DNA of 64,000 bases from Cryobacterium sp. MP_M3 (GTDB lineage: Bacteria; Actinomycetota; Actinomycetes; Actinomycetales; Microbacteriaceae): NCBI RefSeq assembly GCF_015752155.1, contig NZ_JADOVI010000001.1, forward strand, positions 1-64,000, read 5' to 3'. Position 1 is the stretch's first letter; every line of letters starts with the position of its first letter. Below, piece after piece: positions 22,891 through 30,733 of this stretch. The position numbers were made by a program, and so were the translations under genes. A model generated the notes under the pieces. It had not been told where the DNA came from. It worked only from the letters and a program-made list of their open reading frames with translations, and made no database searches.

Positions 22891-24259
22891 GCCCGGTGAG
22901 TCCGGCCGTCGACTCGATCACGGTCTTCATCTTCTTGTCGAGCGCCTCGAAGAACATCGACAGCGGGAACTCGTCGTCGAGCACGAGGTCGGTGTACCCC
23001 TTCGGAGCTCCGGCGAGCACCTCCACCGGCAGGCCGCGAGCCCAGGTCGACGCCGGGTTCGGCGTCAGGGTCTTCGCGATCATCTCGTAGGCGGCCAGCC
23101 AGTGCGCCTTTTTCGGCCGGTCGATCGACGCCCAGTACAGGTCGTCGATCTGCGAGCCGAGGGCGATGACGACCTCCGGCACGGCATCCCAGTCGAAGGT
23201 GAGCGCCGTGTCGGTCCAGTGCAGCACGTGGTGCTGGTGCATCCACGCGAAGAGCAACTGGCCGCCGAGCCCGTCGTAGTTGCGCACCCGGCTGCCGCTG
23301 ATCGCGAACCGGAAGATCCGGTCGAAGATCACGGCGAACTGCACCAGTTTCGCGTGCTTGCGCGCCTCCAGGCTGGCCGACTCGTCGCGTTCGATCGTGA
23401 CCGACTCGCGGAACGCGGTCAGGTCGCAGCGCAGCTCCTCGAGGGAATAGAGGAAGAACGGCATCCGCTGCTTGATCATGAACGGGTCGAACGGCAGGTC
23501 GCCGCGCATGTGCGTGCGGTCGTGGATGAGGTCCCACATCACGAAGGTTTCCTCGGTGAGGTGCTGGTCGTCCAGGAGCGCGGCGGCGTCGGCGGGCAGG
23601 TCGAGACGCGTGATCTCGGCGGCCGCGCGCACCACCCGGCGGAACCTCGCGGCCTCCCGGTCGGCGAAGATCGCCCCCCAGGTGAACGTGGGGATCTCCC
23701 GCATCGCGACGGTCTCGGGGAACAGGACGGCCGAGTTGGTGTCGTAGCCCGGCGTGAAGTCGAGGAACCGGATAGGCACGAACAGCTTGTTCGTGTACTC
23801 CTTCTCCAGCTCGTCGATGAACGCCGGCCAGATGACCTCGATCAACACGGCCTCGACCAGCCGGTTGGTGCTGCCGTTCTGGGTGTACATCGGGAACACG
23901 ACCAGGTGGCGGATGCCGTCGGCCCGGTGCAGCTGCGGCTGGAAGGCCATCAGCGAGTCGTAGAAGTCGGGTTCGCCGAAGCCCTCCGCGACCCAGCGGG
24001 CGAAGTCCTTCGTGAGCGCCGTCAAGTAGGCGGCATCGTGCGGGAAGAGCGGGGCGAGCTCGTCGACGGCCGCGGTGATCGTCGCGACGTGGGCGGCGGC
24101 ATCCGTGTGCGCGATGGCCTCGGGGACCGAGCCGTTCTTGACCTGCAGTGCCTGCAGCGCGGTGGCGGCGGCTTTGAGCCGGAGCCAGGCGGGGGAGGTC
24201 GCGACATCCTCGAGAACCTCGGGCTCACCGACCAGTGCGTTGGCAACATAATTCGACAT
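22883..24259 (-). CDS. DUF6421 family protein
   Basis: This 458-aa protein resembles an uncharacterised actinobacterial family that I recognise as DUF6421. No signal peptide or membrane segment is evident. It holds clustered metal-ligand-like residues. EE at 236-237 is followed by HDRTH (His246 and His250), then EE at 274-275. A later WMHQHHVLHW gives His341, 343, 344 and 347. This looks like a metal site, though no known enzyme motif is complete (HDxxH differs from HExxH). It is the first gene of the cluster with SDR, threonine aldolase and acyl-CoA ligase. No function can be assigned. Confidence 0.8.
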   Translation of the reverse strand: MSNYVANALVGEPEVLEDVATSPAWLRLKAAATALQALQVKNGSVPEAIAHTDAAAHVATITAAVDELAPLFPHDAAYLTALTKDFARWVAEGFGEPDFYDSLMAFQPQLHRADGIRHLVVFPMYTQNGSTNRLVEAVLIEVIWPAFIDELEKEYTNKLFVPIRFLDFTPGYDTNSAVLFPETVAMREIPTFTWGAIFADREAARFRRVVRAAAEITRLDLPADAAALLDDQHLTEETFVMWDLIHDRTHMRGDLPFDPFMIKQRMPFFLYSLEELRCDLTAFRESVTIERDESASLEARKHAKLVQFAVIFDRIFRFAISGSRVRNYDGLGGQLLFAWMHQHHVLHWTDTALTFDWDAVPEVVIALGSQIDDLYWASIDRPKKAHWLAAYEMIAKTLTPNPASTWARGLPVEVLAGAPKGYTDLVLDDEFPLSMFFEALDKKMKTVIESTAGLTGRD

Positions 24260-24398
24260 GGGAACCTCCCGTCCTCCTGGAATGCCGCGGTTGCGGCAGT
24301 GGCGGCGCCGGCTTCAGCGCCACGGTCCAGCGTATCGGGACGACCCCGGCGTTTTCTTGCGACTTCTCGCAACTAATCGCCGGAAACGTGGCCTGACC

Positions 24399-24474
24399 TC
24401 GCCGATTTCGAGCGTTTCGGTCGAGGTTGTCACTTCCGCCGGTCGGGCTCGACCGGAAAGGTGGATGTCGGCGG
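24399..24474. repeat. Inverted repeat, family A (one arm decayed)
   Basis: The right part, 24441-24474, agrees in about 31 of 34 bases with 35654-35687 (GGTCGG-CTCGACCG-AAAGGT-GAT-TCGGCGG). The left arm at 24399-24422 keeps only GCCGA and TTTCGGTC at the right spacing. An inner CCGGTCG/CGACCGG stem is perfect. It lies in the 257-bp gap before the AlkD-like gene, which has no other gene in it. Confidence 0.75.
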
Positions 24475-24503
24475 GTGCGCGGGAGGGGGAACGGCCGCTG
24501 GGC

Positions 24504-24509
24504 TAGCCT
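24504..24509 (+). promoter_or_regulatory. TAGCCT -10 box, leaderless start of the AlkD-like gene
   Basis: TAGCCT stands 6 nt before GTG 24516 and fits TAnnnT. It supports the GTG at 24516 over the ATG one codon later. Confidence 0.5.
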
Positions 24510-24515
24510 GCGAGG

Positions 24516-25394
24516 GTGATGGAGGCGACGGATGTGACGGAGGCTGCGGACCCGACGGAGGCGGCGGGCTCGACAGCGGCGACGACCTCGGCGGAGGCGG
24601 CGGGCTCGACAGCGGCGACGACCTCGGAGGAGGCGGCGGGCGTGGCGGACACCGCGGCATCCGTGGTCGCCGCGCTGGCCGAGCTCGCGGACCCGGCTCG
24701 CGCCGTGGGTGCGTCCCGGTACTTCCAGGGCGGGCCGGGCCAGTACGGCGAGGGGGACGTGTTCCTCGGGGTCAGCGTGCCGGCGACCCGGCAGGTGGTG
24801 AAACGCTTCACCGGGCTTCCGTTGCCCGAGATCGACCTGCTCCTGGCCAGCCTGGTGCACGAACACCGGCTCGCCGCACTGCTGATCCTGGTGGCCCGGT
24901 TCGAACGGGCCGGCACGACCCGTCACCGCGACGACGACGCGCGCGCCGCCATCGCCGGGTTCTACCTGGACGCCGTGCGCCGGGGCCAGGTCAACAACTG
25001 GGACCTGGTCGACTCGTCGGCGCCCGCGGTGCTCGGCGGGTACCTCTTCGACCGGCCGCGCGGCGTGCTGTTCGAGCTGGCCGGCAGTGAGATGCTGTGG
25101 CAGCGGCGCACGGCGATGATCGCCACGCTGGGCTTCATCGCTCGGGGTGACGCGTCGACGACGCTCGAACTGGCCGCCCTGCTCCTGGACGACACGGAGA
25201 GCCTGATCCACAAGGCGGTCGGCTGGACGCTGCGTGAGGTCGGCAAGCGCATCGACCGCGCCCTGCTGCTCGCCGTCCTCGACGAGAACGCCGGGCGGAT
25301 GCCACGCACCGCGCTCAGCTACGCGACCGAGCACCTCGACGCCGGGCTGCGCGCCCACTACCAGGCACTGCCCCGGCCCACGGATCGGACCTGA
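24516..25394 (+). CDS. DNA alkylation repair protein (AlkD-like)
   Basis: The 292-aa protein is mostly helical HEAT-like repeats of the AlkC/AlkD glycosylase family, which removes alkylated bases such as 3-methyladenine. Family segments are RYFQGGPGQYGEGDVFLGVSVP, NNWDLVDSSAPAVLG and the later helix MLWQRRTAMIATLGFIA, with the conserved Asp in the WDLVD helix. The first 45 residues are low-complexity Ala/Ser/Thr/Glu built from a 36-bp tandem repeat and are probably disordered. The GTG at 24516 is placed by the -10 box. A start at GTG 24534 behind GGAGG is possible and would shorten it by six residues. Confidence 0.87.
   Translation: MMEATDVTEAADPTEAAGSTAATTSAEAAGSTAATTSEEAAGVADTAASVVAALAELADPARAVGASRYFQGGPGQYGEGDVFLGVSVPATRQVVKRFTGLPLPEIDLLLASLVHEHRLAALLILVARFERAGTTRHRDDDARAAIAGFYLDAVRRGQVNNWDLVDSSAPAVLGGYLFDRPRGVLFELAGSEMLWQRRTAMIATLGFIARGDASTTLELAALLLDDTESLIHKAVGWTLREVGKRIDRALLLAVLDENAGRMPRTALSYATEHLDAGLRAHYQALPRPTDRT
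24561..24641. repeat. 36-bp in-frame tandem repeat in the AlkD-like gene
   Basis: Two full units (24561-24596 and 24597-24632) and a partial third encode AAGSTAATTSAE, AAGSTAATTSEE and AAG. Being a multiple of three, a change of copy number would keep the frame. Confidence 0.9.
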
Positions 25395-25397
25395 ACC

Positions 25398-25766
25398 ATG
25401 GCATTCGAAGAAGTCATCCGGACGGTCGTGCAGGTGGTCGAGGCGGCCGGCGCCGGGATCATGGTGCTGGGCGGGGCTTCCGCGTTCGTCGTGGCGGTGC
25501 CGCGGGCGCTCGCCGCCGCCACGCGGAAGAGCGCCTACACCGAGCTGCGCCGCAACCTCGGCCGGGCGATCCTGCTCGGGCTGGAGGTGCTGATCGTGGC
25601 CGACATCATCCGCACGATCCTGGTCGACCTGACCACGGAGAGCGTGCTCGGACTGGCCGGGATCGTCATCATCCGGATCCTGCTCAGCTTCTCGCTCGAG
25701 GTGGAGATGGACGGCGTCTGGCCGTGGGCGCGCTGGCGGGTGCGCCGCGCCGACCCGCCGTCCTGA
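25398..25766 (+). CDS. DUF1622 family membrane protein
   Basis: The 122-aa protein has about three hydrophobic helices and the DUF1622 pattern: an N-terminal helix AAGAGIMVLGGASAFVVAV, the Arg-rich YTELRRNLGRAILLGLEVLIVADIIRTI block, and a last helix ending SFSLEVEMDG. Family function is unknown. It starts 4 bp after the AlkD-like stop, so the two are co-transcribed, but the pairing does not show its role. Confidence 0.85.
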   Translation: MAFEEVIRTVVQVVEAAGAGIMVLGGASAFVVAVPRALAAATRKSAYTELRRNLGRAILLGLEVLIVADIIRTILVDLTTESVLGLAGIVIIRILLSFSLEVEMDGVWPWARWRVRRADPPS

Positions 25767-25968
25767 CCTGCCCCGGCGGACGAGCGCGGCCGGGAGGCGT
25801 GATGGCATCCGGCCGAAAATCCGGCGGGCACGGGTGCACGATGCTCGCGTGAGAGCGCGACCATGTTGGCTGGTCATCGCCGTAATCGGGCGACCATCGG
25901 CGGTGTGAACGGAGATTCGACTTCTCCCCGGGAGGGCAAGCGAGGTACAACTCTGCCCTAAATACCGT
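25767..25968. other. Intergenic region without a gene
   Basis: No coding sequence with a plausible start is seen between the DUF1622 stop and the PTS promoter region. It carries only GC-rich sequence and no clear hairpin with a T-run. Confidence 0.5.
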
Positions 25969-26001
25969 TATCGTTGCTAATGATACGTGAAGATTTACAG
26001 T
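25969..26001 (+). promoter_or_regulatory. Promoter and palindromic operator of the PTS gene
   Basis: A 17-bp palindrome TATCGTTGCTAATGATA (25969-25985, one mismatch pair) overlaps a possible -35 TTGCTA (25974-25979). A possible -10 TACAGT (25996-26001) follows after 16 bp. A repressor bound here would block the promoter. The cognate regulator is not next to the gene. Confidence 0.45.
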
Positions 26002-26083
26002 ACCTTCTCAGCCGGCCACCGCGGTTGGCACGAGTTGTGCCATGGGGATCCCACGTTCCACATCCACATCAAGGGAGAACCAA

Positions 26084-28135
26084 GTGGCATCGAAACCTGC
26101 TGCAGACATTATTGAAAGCATGGGAGGGGCCGGGAATATCGTCGGCCTCACCCACTGTGCGACCCGCCTACGCTTCCAGCTCAAGGACGCGTCGGGCATC
26201 GACCAGAAGGCGGTTGAGGCGATACCCGTCGTCCTGGGCGGTGTCGCTCAGACCGGGGACCGTTATCAGGTGGTCATCGGCGGGGCAGTCGAGACCGTTT
26301 ACAACGACATTATGGCGATTCCCGCATTGAAGAAGATGGGCTCGGGCGACACCATCGCCGACGTCAAGGCCGCAGAGCGCGCGAAGGGCCCCCGCGGCAA
26401 GTTCGCCGCTCTCGACACGTTCTTCGAGATCCTCTCCGACTCCTTCCGCCCGATCCTCGGCGCACTGCTCGGCGCATCGCTGTTCATCACCTTCATGGCC
26501 CTGATGGCAACCCTCGGCGTCATCCCGGCGTGGAACGCACCGGGCGTCACCCTGGACCCGTCCTGGCAGTTCGTGAACCTGATGTGGCAGGGCGTCTTCG
26601 TCTTCCTGCCGCTCATGGTGGCCTACAACGCCTCCAAGCGACTCGGCGCCGACCCCTGGGTCGGTTTCGGCATCATGGCCGTCGTCATGCTCCCCGGCTT
26701 CACCGCCCTGGGCCAGGCCGCGGGCGCGGAATCCGTCTTCGGCGGCCACGCATCCGTCGTGCAGATCTTCGGACTGCCGCTGACCGTCTTCGACTACAGC
26801 TCGCAGGTGTTCCCGCCGCTGCTGATGGCCGGAGTGCTCGGTGCGCTGACGAAGCTCTTGAAGAAGATCATTCCTTCCAGCGTCCAGCTGATTTTCGTGC
26901 CGTTCCTCAGCATGCTGATCATGATCCCGCTGACCGCCTTCCTGATCGGCCCGATCGGCGTGTACGGCGGTGCCGGACTCGGCAACTTCCTTAAGTCGAT
27001 CAACGACTTCTCGCCGTTCATCTTCGCGGTGGTCATTCCGCTGGCCTACCCGTTCATGGTTCCGCTCGGCCTGCACTGGCCGCTCAACGCGATCATGCTG
27101 CTCAACATCCAGTCCCTCGGCTTTGACTTCATCCAGGGCCCGATGGGCGCCTGGAACTTCGCCTGCTTCGGTGCGACTGCCGGTGTGCTCTTCCTCGCCA
27201 TCCGTGAAAAGGACCGGTTGATGAAGCAGACCGCAACGGGCGCGCTCGCGGCCGGACTCCTCGGTGGAATCTCTGAACCGTCGCTCTACGGCATCCACCT
27301 GCGGTTCAAGCGCATCTACCCGCGCATGCTGATCGGTTGCCTCGTCGGTGGCGTCATCATCGGACTCGGCGGCGGCGTGAAGACCAGCGCCTTCGTCTTC
27401 ACCTCGCTGTTGACGATCCCCGCGTTCGACAACATCCCGCTCTACTCCATCGCCATTGCCGCCGCGTTCTTCACCGCGATGATCCTCGTGATCCTCTCCG
27501 GCTACCAGACGGCTGAGCAGAAGGCGGAGGTTGCCGCCCAGGTTGCCGCCGACGAAGCCGCCGAGACCGAAAAGGCCGCAGCGGCCCACCACGTCGCAGC
27601 TCCGGTTGCTGCTGCTGCTGCTGTTGCAGGAGCTGGCGCAGGAGCAGGAGCAGGCACGGCGACCGCGGTCGCCACCGTCCTGGCCACCGTCGGTTCGCCC
27701 GTCGCCGGCATCGTCATCCCGCTCTCCGAAGTGCCGGACCCGGTGTTCAGCAAGGGCATCGTCGGGCTCGGCGTCGGAATCGATCCGACCGAGGACACCG
27801 TCTACGCACCTGGTGCGGGCAAGGTCGTCGTCGCGCAGGCGACCGGCCATGCCTTCGGCCTGCTGCTGGACAACGGCGTCGAACTGCTCATCCACGTGGG
27901 CATCGACACCGTGAACCTGGCCGGCAAGGGCTTCACCGTCAAGGTGGCCGCGGGCGACCGGGTTGAAGCCGGCACTCCGCTGGTGACCTTCGACCGCAAG
28001 GTGATCGAGGAGGCCGGCTACTCGCTGGTCACCCCGGTGCTCGTCACGAACCCCAAGAAGTTCGGATCGGTCGATCAGGCGGCGTTCGGACAGGTGAGCG
28101 TCGGAAGCCCGCTCATCACGGTCGCGGCCAAGTAA
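26084..28135 (+). CDS. PTS beta-glucoside-type transporter subunit IIBCA
   Basis: This 683-aa fused permease imports and phosphorylates a sugar. Order is IIB, IIC, IIA. The IIB phosphocysteine is Cys25 in THCATRLRF. IIC has about ten helices and the family motif GGISEPSLYGIHLRFKR, typical of beta-glucoside (BglF-like) enzymes. IIA carries the paired histidines His589 (HAFG) and His604 (IHVGIDT), 15 residues apart as in IIA-Glc. An Ala/Gly-rich linker (about 490-545) joins IIC to IIA. The GTG start at 26084 follows GGGAG by 7-8 nt. It stands alone with its own promoter and terminator; no glycosidase or LicT-type antiterminator is adjacent, so the sugar is uncertain. Confidence 0.9.
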   Translation: MASKPAADIIESMGGAGNIVGLTHCATRLRFQLKDASGIDQKAVEAIPVVLGGVAQTGDRYQVVIGGAVETVYNDIMAIPALKKMGSGDTIADVKAAERAKGPRGKFAALDTFFEILSDSFRPILGALLGASLFITFMALMATLGVIPAWNAPGVTLDPSWQFVNLMWQGVFVFLPLMVAYNASKRLGADPWVGFGIMAVVMLPGFTALGQAAGAESVFGGHASVVQIFGLPLTVFDYSSQVFPPLLMAGVLGALTKLLKKIIPSSVQLIFVPFLSMLIMIPLTAFLIGPIGVYGGAGLGNFLKSINDFSPFIFAVVIPLAYPFMVPLGLHWPLNAIMLLNIQSLGFDFIQGPMGAWNFACFGATAGVLFLAIREKDRLMKQTATGALAAGLLGGISEPSLYGIHLRFKRIYPRMLIGCLVGGVIIGLGGGVKTSAFVFTSLLTIPAFDNIPLYSIAIAAAFFTAMILVILSGYQTAEQKAEVAAQVAADEAAETEKAAAAHHVAAPVAAAAAVAGAGAGAGAGTATAVATVLATVGSPVAGIVIPLSEVPDPVFSKGIVGLGVGIDPTEDTVYAPGAGKVVVAQATGHAFGLLLDNGVELLIHVGIDTVNLAGKGFTVKVAAGDRVEAGTPLVTFDRKVIEEAGYSLVTPVLVTNPKKFGSVDQAAFGQVSVGSPLITVAAK

Positions 28136-28146
28136 GACACCTCACA

Positions 28147-28182
28147 GAAGGGCGGGCAGAGAATCTTCTCTGCCCGCCCTTC
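28147..28182. terminator. Strong terminator behind the PTS gene
   Basis: A perfect 17-bp stem (28147-28163 with 28166-28182, containing AAGGGCGGGCAGAGAA) around TC is followed by TGTTTGT. It can also end the convergent methyltransferase transcript. Confidence 0.9.
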
Positions 28183-28251
28183 TGTTTGTGCGGATTATGT
28201 TTGTGCGGACGCGCGGGCGGCCGCCTCAGCGACTCACCGCGGCCCTCTGCG

Positions 28252-29466
28252 TCATTCGGCGGATACCGCGCGCAACCGCCAGAGCGAGGTCACTTCTTTC
28301 GAGCGGGCGAGGTGCAGCGGGTCCCTCGCGTCCGCCGTCTTACGGTGCACGGGCCGGGTGTCCTGCCGGGCGACGACCTCGAGGCCGGCGTCCTCGACGA
28401 GGTCGAGGAGCTCGCTCCGGCTTCGCAGGCCGAGGTGCTCAGCGATGTCGGAGAGCACGAGCCAGCCCTCGCCGCCGGGTTCGAGGTGTTCCGCGAGTCC
28501 GGAGAGGAACCCGCGCAGCATCCGGCTGTCGGGATCGTAGACGGCGAAGTCGGTCGCGGTCACGGCGGCGGCCGGGATCCACGGCGGATTGCACACGACG
28601 ACGATCGCCCGGCCCTCCGGGAACAGGTCTGCATCGACGACGTCGACGGCCCCGGTCAGGCCCAGCCGGGCGATGTTGTCCCGGGCGCAGGCCAGCGCAC
28701 GCGGCGCCTGGTCGGTGCCCACGACGCGTGCGATGCCGCGCCGGGCGAGGATCGCGGCGAGCACGCCCGTTCCCGTGCCGATGTCGAACGCGGAGCCCGC
28801 CCCGTCCGGCAGAGGGGCCGTGGCGACGAGGTCGAGGTATTCGCCGCGCACGGGGGAGAAGACGCCGTAGTGCGGGTGGATGCGCGCCTCGAGCGCCGGG
28901 ACGTCGACGCCCTCGATGCGCCATTGGTGCGCCCCGATCACGCCGAGGAGCTCGCGCAGGGCGACGACCGACGGCCCGGCGGCCGGCCCGTACGTCTCGG
29001 TGCAGGCATCCGCCACCTGCGGCGCCCGGCGGAGGGGAACCGCGTAGTCGGCGCCCAGCGGCACGAGGACCAGCCCGAGCAGGCGGGCCCGGCGAACCGC
29101 CTCGGTGCGGGTGCGGCGGAACGCAGTCGCCAGGTCGGGAGACGGGGTGTGCCGGCCGCGGTCGACGCGGCGCGCGAGGGCCTGCAGCAGCTGGCGGCCG
29201 CCCAGGTAGTCGCCGCGCCACAGCATCCCGGTGCCGGCCTTCGCCAGGCGGTACGCGGCATCCGCGGTGAGGGTGTCGTCGACGGGGATGATGCGCGTCG
29301 GCGGCGCCCAGCCGCTCTCCGAATGCCAGGCCGCCGACCGTGCCTCGCCGTCCTCGACCCAGGTGGCCCGGTCCGGTGACGGATGCCCGGGCGTGCCCGG
29401 CTCGGAGTTCGTGCCCGGCTCGGGGTTCGTGCCGGGCTCGGAGTTCGTGCCGATCATGGGGTCCAT
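28252..29466 (-). CDS. Class I SAM-dependent methyltransferase (HemK/RsmC-like)
   Basis: The 404-aa protein has a winged or helical N-terminal half and a C-terminal Rossmann methyltransferase. SAM motif I is FDIGTGTGVLAAILARRG and the catalytic motif IV is CNPPWIP. The (N/D)PP(Y/W) motif marks enzymes that methylate amide or exocyclic amino nitrogens, as in PrmC or rRNA methyltransferases. The first 25 residues are an EPGTNS repeat from an 18-bp tandem unit (29395-29449) and look disordered. The start is uncertain: no ribosome site precedes 29466, and the true start may lie after the repeat. Confidence 0.85.
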   Translation of the reverse strand: MDPMIGTNSEPGTNPEPGTNSEPGTPGHPSPDRATWVEDGEARSAAWHSESGWAPPTRIIPVDDTLTADAAYRLAKAGTGMLWRGDYLGGRQLLQALARRVDRGRHTPSPDLATAFRRTRTEAVRRARLLGLVLVPLGADYAVPLRRAPQVADACTETYGPAAGPSVVALRELLGVIGAHQWRIEGVDVPALEARIHPHYGVFSPVRGEYLDLVATAPLPDGAGSAFDIGTGTGVLAAILARRGIARVVGTDQAPRALACARDNIARLGLTGAVDVVDADLFPEGRAIVVVCNPPWIPAAAVTATDFAVYDPDSRMLRGFLSGLAEHLEPGGEGWLVLSDIAEHLGLRSRSELLDLVEDAGLEVVARQDTRPVHRKTADARDPLHLARSKEVTSLWRLRAVSAE

Positions 29467-29500
29467 CTTCGTGCTCGGGGGTGGGGGCGGCGCGGGGCGG

Positions 29501-30493
29501 CTAGCGGAGTGCCGGCATGACCTCGCGCTCGAACAGCTCGATGCCCGAGCGGTCGTAGGCCGCCTCCGGGAAGTAATGGATGGCGTAGCCGAGGCCCCGC
29601 TCCTTCATCCCGCTCAGCCGCTCGACGATCTGCTCCGGCGTGCCGACGCCCTGCGCCTGCCCGCTGCGGTACTCCGCCATGAAGTCCGCCGCACCTGCGA
29701 CGCCGAGGTGGGGTGTGACCCGCGCCTCGATCACGTCGAGGCGGTCGGCCACCTCGGCCTCGGTCGCCGCGATCACGGTGTTGTAATTGGCCGAGCGCGT
29801 GATGGCGCCGAAGTCCGTGCCCAACACCCGGCAGTGTTCCTCGAGCAGGGCGCTCTTGTGGCTGAACCCCTCCGGCGACCCGTCGAAGTTGGTGTAGTTC
29901 GCGTACTGCGCCGCAATGCGGAGCGTGACCTTCTCGCCGCCGCCCGCGATCCAGATCGGGATGCCGCCGTCCTGCAGCGGGAGCGGCCGCACGATCGCGC
30001 CGTCCACCTGGTAGTGCGCGCCGTCGAGGGTGGCCGTTCCGGTCGTCCAGGCCTGCTTCATGATCTCGACGCCCTCCTCGAGCCGGGCGAGGCGTTCGCC
30101 GGCCCGGGGGAACCCGTAGCCGTAGGCGCGCCACTCGTGCTCGTACCAGCCGGCGCCGATGCCCATCTCGACCCGGCCGCCGGAGATGATGTCGATGGTC
30201 GCGGCGACCTTGGCCAGGTAGGCCGGGTTGCGGTAGCTCATGCAGGTGCACATCTGGCCGAGCCGCACCCGCTTCGTCGTGGCCGCGAAGGCGCTCATCA
30301 GGGTCCAGGCCTCGTGCGTGGCCTCCTCGCTCGGCACCGGGACGGTGTGGAAGTGGTCGTAAACCCAGATCGATTCCCAGTCTCCGGCGTCGGCGTGCGC
30401 GGCGAGGCCGCTCATCGCCGCCCACTGCTCGGCGGGGTCGATCCCGACCAGATCGTGACGCCAGCCCTGGGGTACAAACATTCCGAATCGCAT
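29501..30493 (-). CDS. LLM class F420-dependent oxidoreductase
   Basis: The 330-aa protein is a luciferase-like TIM barrel. The segments MRFGMFVPQGWRHDL, ESIWVYDHFH, VRLGQMCTCMSYRNPAYLAKVAATIDIISGGRVEMGIGAGWYEHEW and IPIWIAGGGEKVTLRIAA are typical of F420-binding actinobacterial members. It would reduce or oxidise an unknown substrate with deazaflavin F420. A TAGGCT box (30505 down to 30500 on the minus strand) lies 6 nt before the ATG, so the mRNA is probably leaderless and transcribed singly. Confidence 0.92.
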   Translation of the reverse strand: MRFGMFVPQGWRHDLVGIDPAEQWAAMSGLAAHADAGDWESIWVYDHFHTVPVPSEEATHEAWTLMSAFAATTKRVRLGQMCTCMSYRNPAYLAKVAATIDIISGGRVEMGIGAGWYEHEWRAYGYGFPRAGERLARLEEGVEIMKQAWTTGTATLDGAHYQVDGAIVRPLPLQDGGIPIWIAGGGEKVTLRIAAQYANYTNFDGSPEGFSHKSALLEEHCRVLGTDFGAITRSANYNTVIAATEAEVADRLDVIEARVTPHLGVAGAADFMAEYRSGQAQGVGTPEQIVERLSGMKERGLGYAIHYFPEAAYDRSGIELFEREVMPALR

Positions 30494-30499
30494 AGGTCG

Positions 30500-30505
30500 A
30501 GCCTA
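30500..30505 (-). promoter_or_regulatory. TAGGCT -10 box of the LLM oxidoreductase gene
   Basis: On the minus strand TAGGCT is followed by CGACCT and then the ATG at 30493, the same spacing as the other leaderless genes here. Confidence 0.6.
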
Positions 30506-30597
30506 GGCGCAGTCGGGCGGGATCCCGGTGACGGCCCGGTGTCCCGTTGTCCCGGGGAGGACGCTCTGGGGCAACGATGTCCATACGCGTGCATGGG

Positions 30598-30611
30598 TTT
30601 CACAGGTGAAA
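30598..30611 (+). promoter_or_regulatory. 14-bp palindrome before the transglycosylase-like gene
   Basis: TTTCACAGGTGAAA is a perfect inverted repeat 123 bp upstream of the start at 30734. It may be an operator. No riboswitch fold known to me fits this leader. Confidence 0.35.
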
Positions 30612-30733
30612 ATGAGGATTCTTCCAGTACCGGCGTGCAGACTGACCACTTCGCCCGCCCGGCAATCCGGCCGCGGGTCCACCGACCCGGCGCCCCGGCC
30701 TCGTTCGCCTGCTGGCGCCGCCACCTGGAAGTC

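Noticed and set aside
30503-30733. c-di-AMP (ydaO-type) riboswitch before the wall hydrolase gene
   Set aside because: The leader lacks the conserved GGGTGAATC-like and closing segments; only a short palindrome is present.
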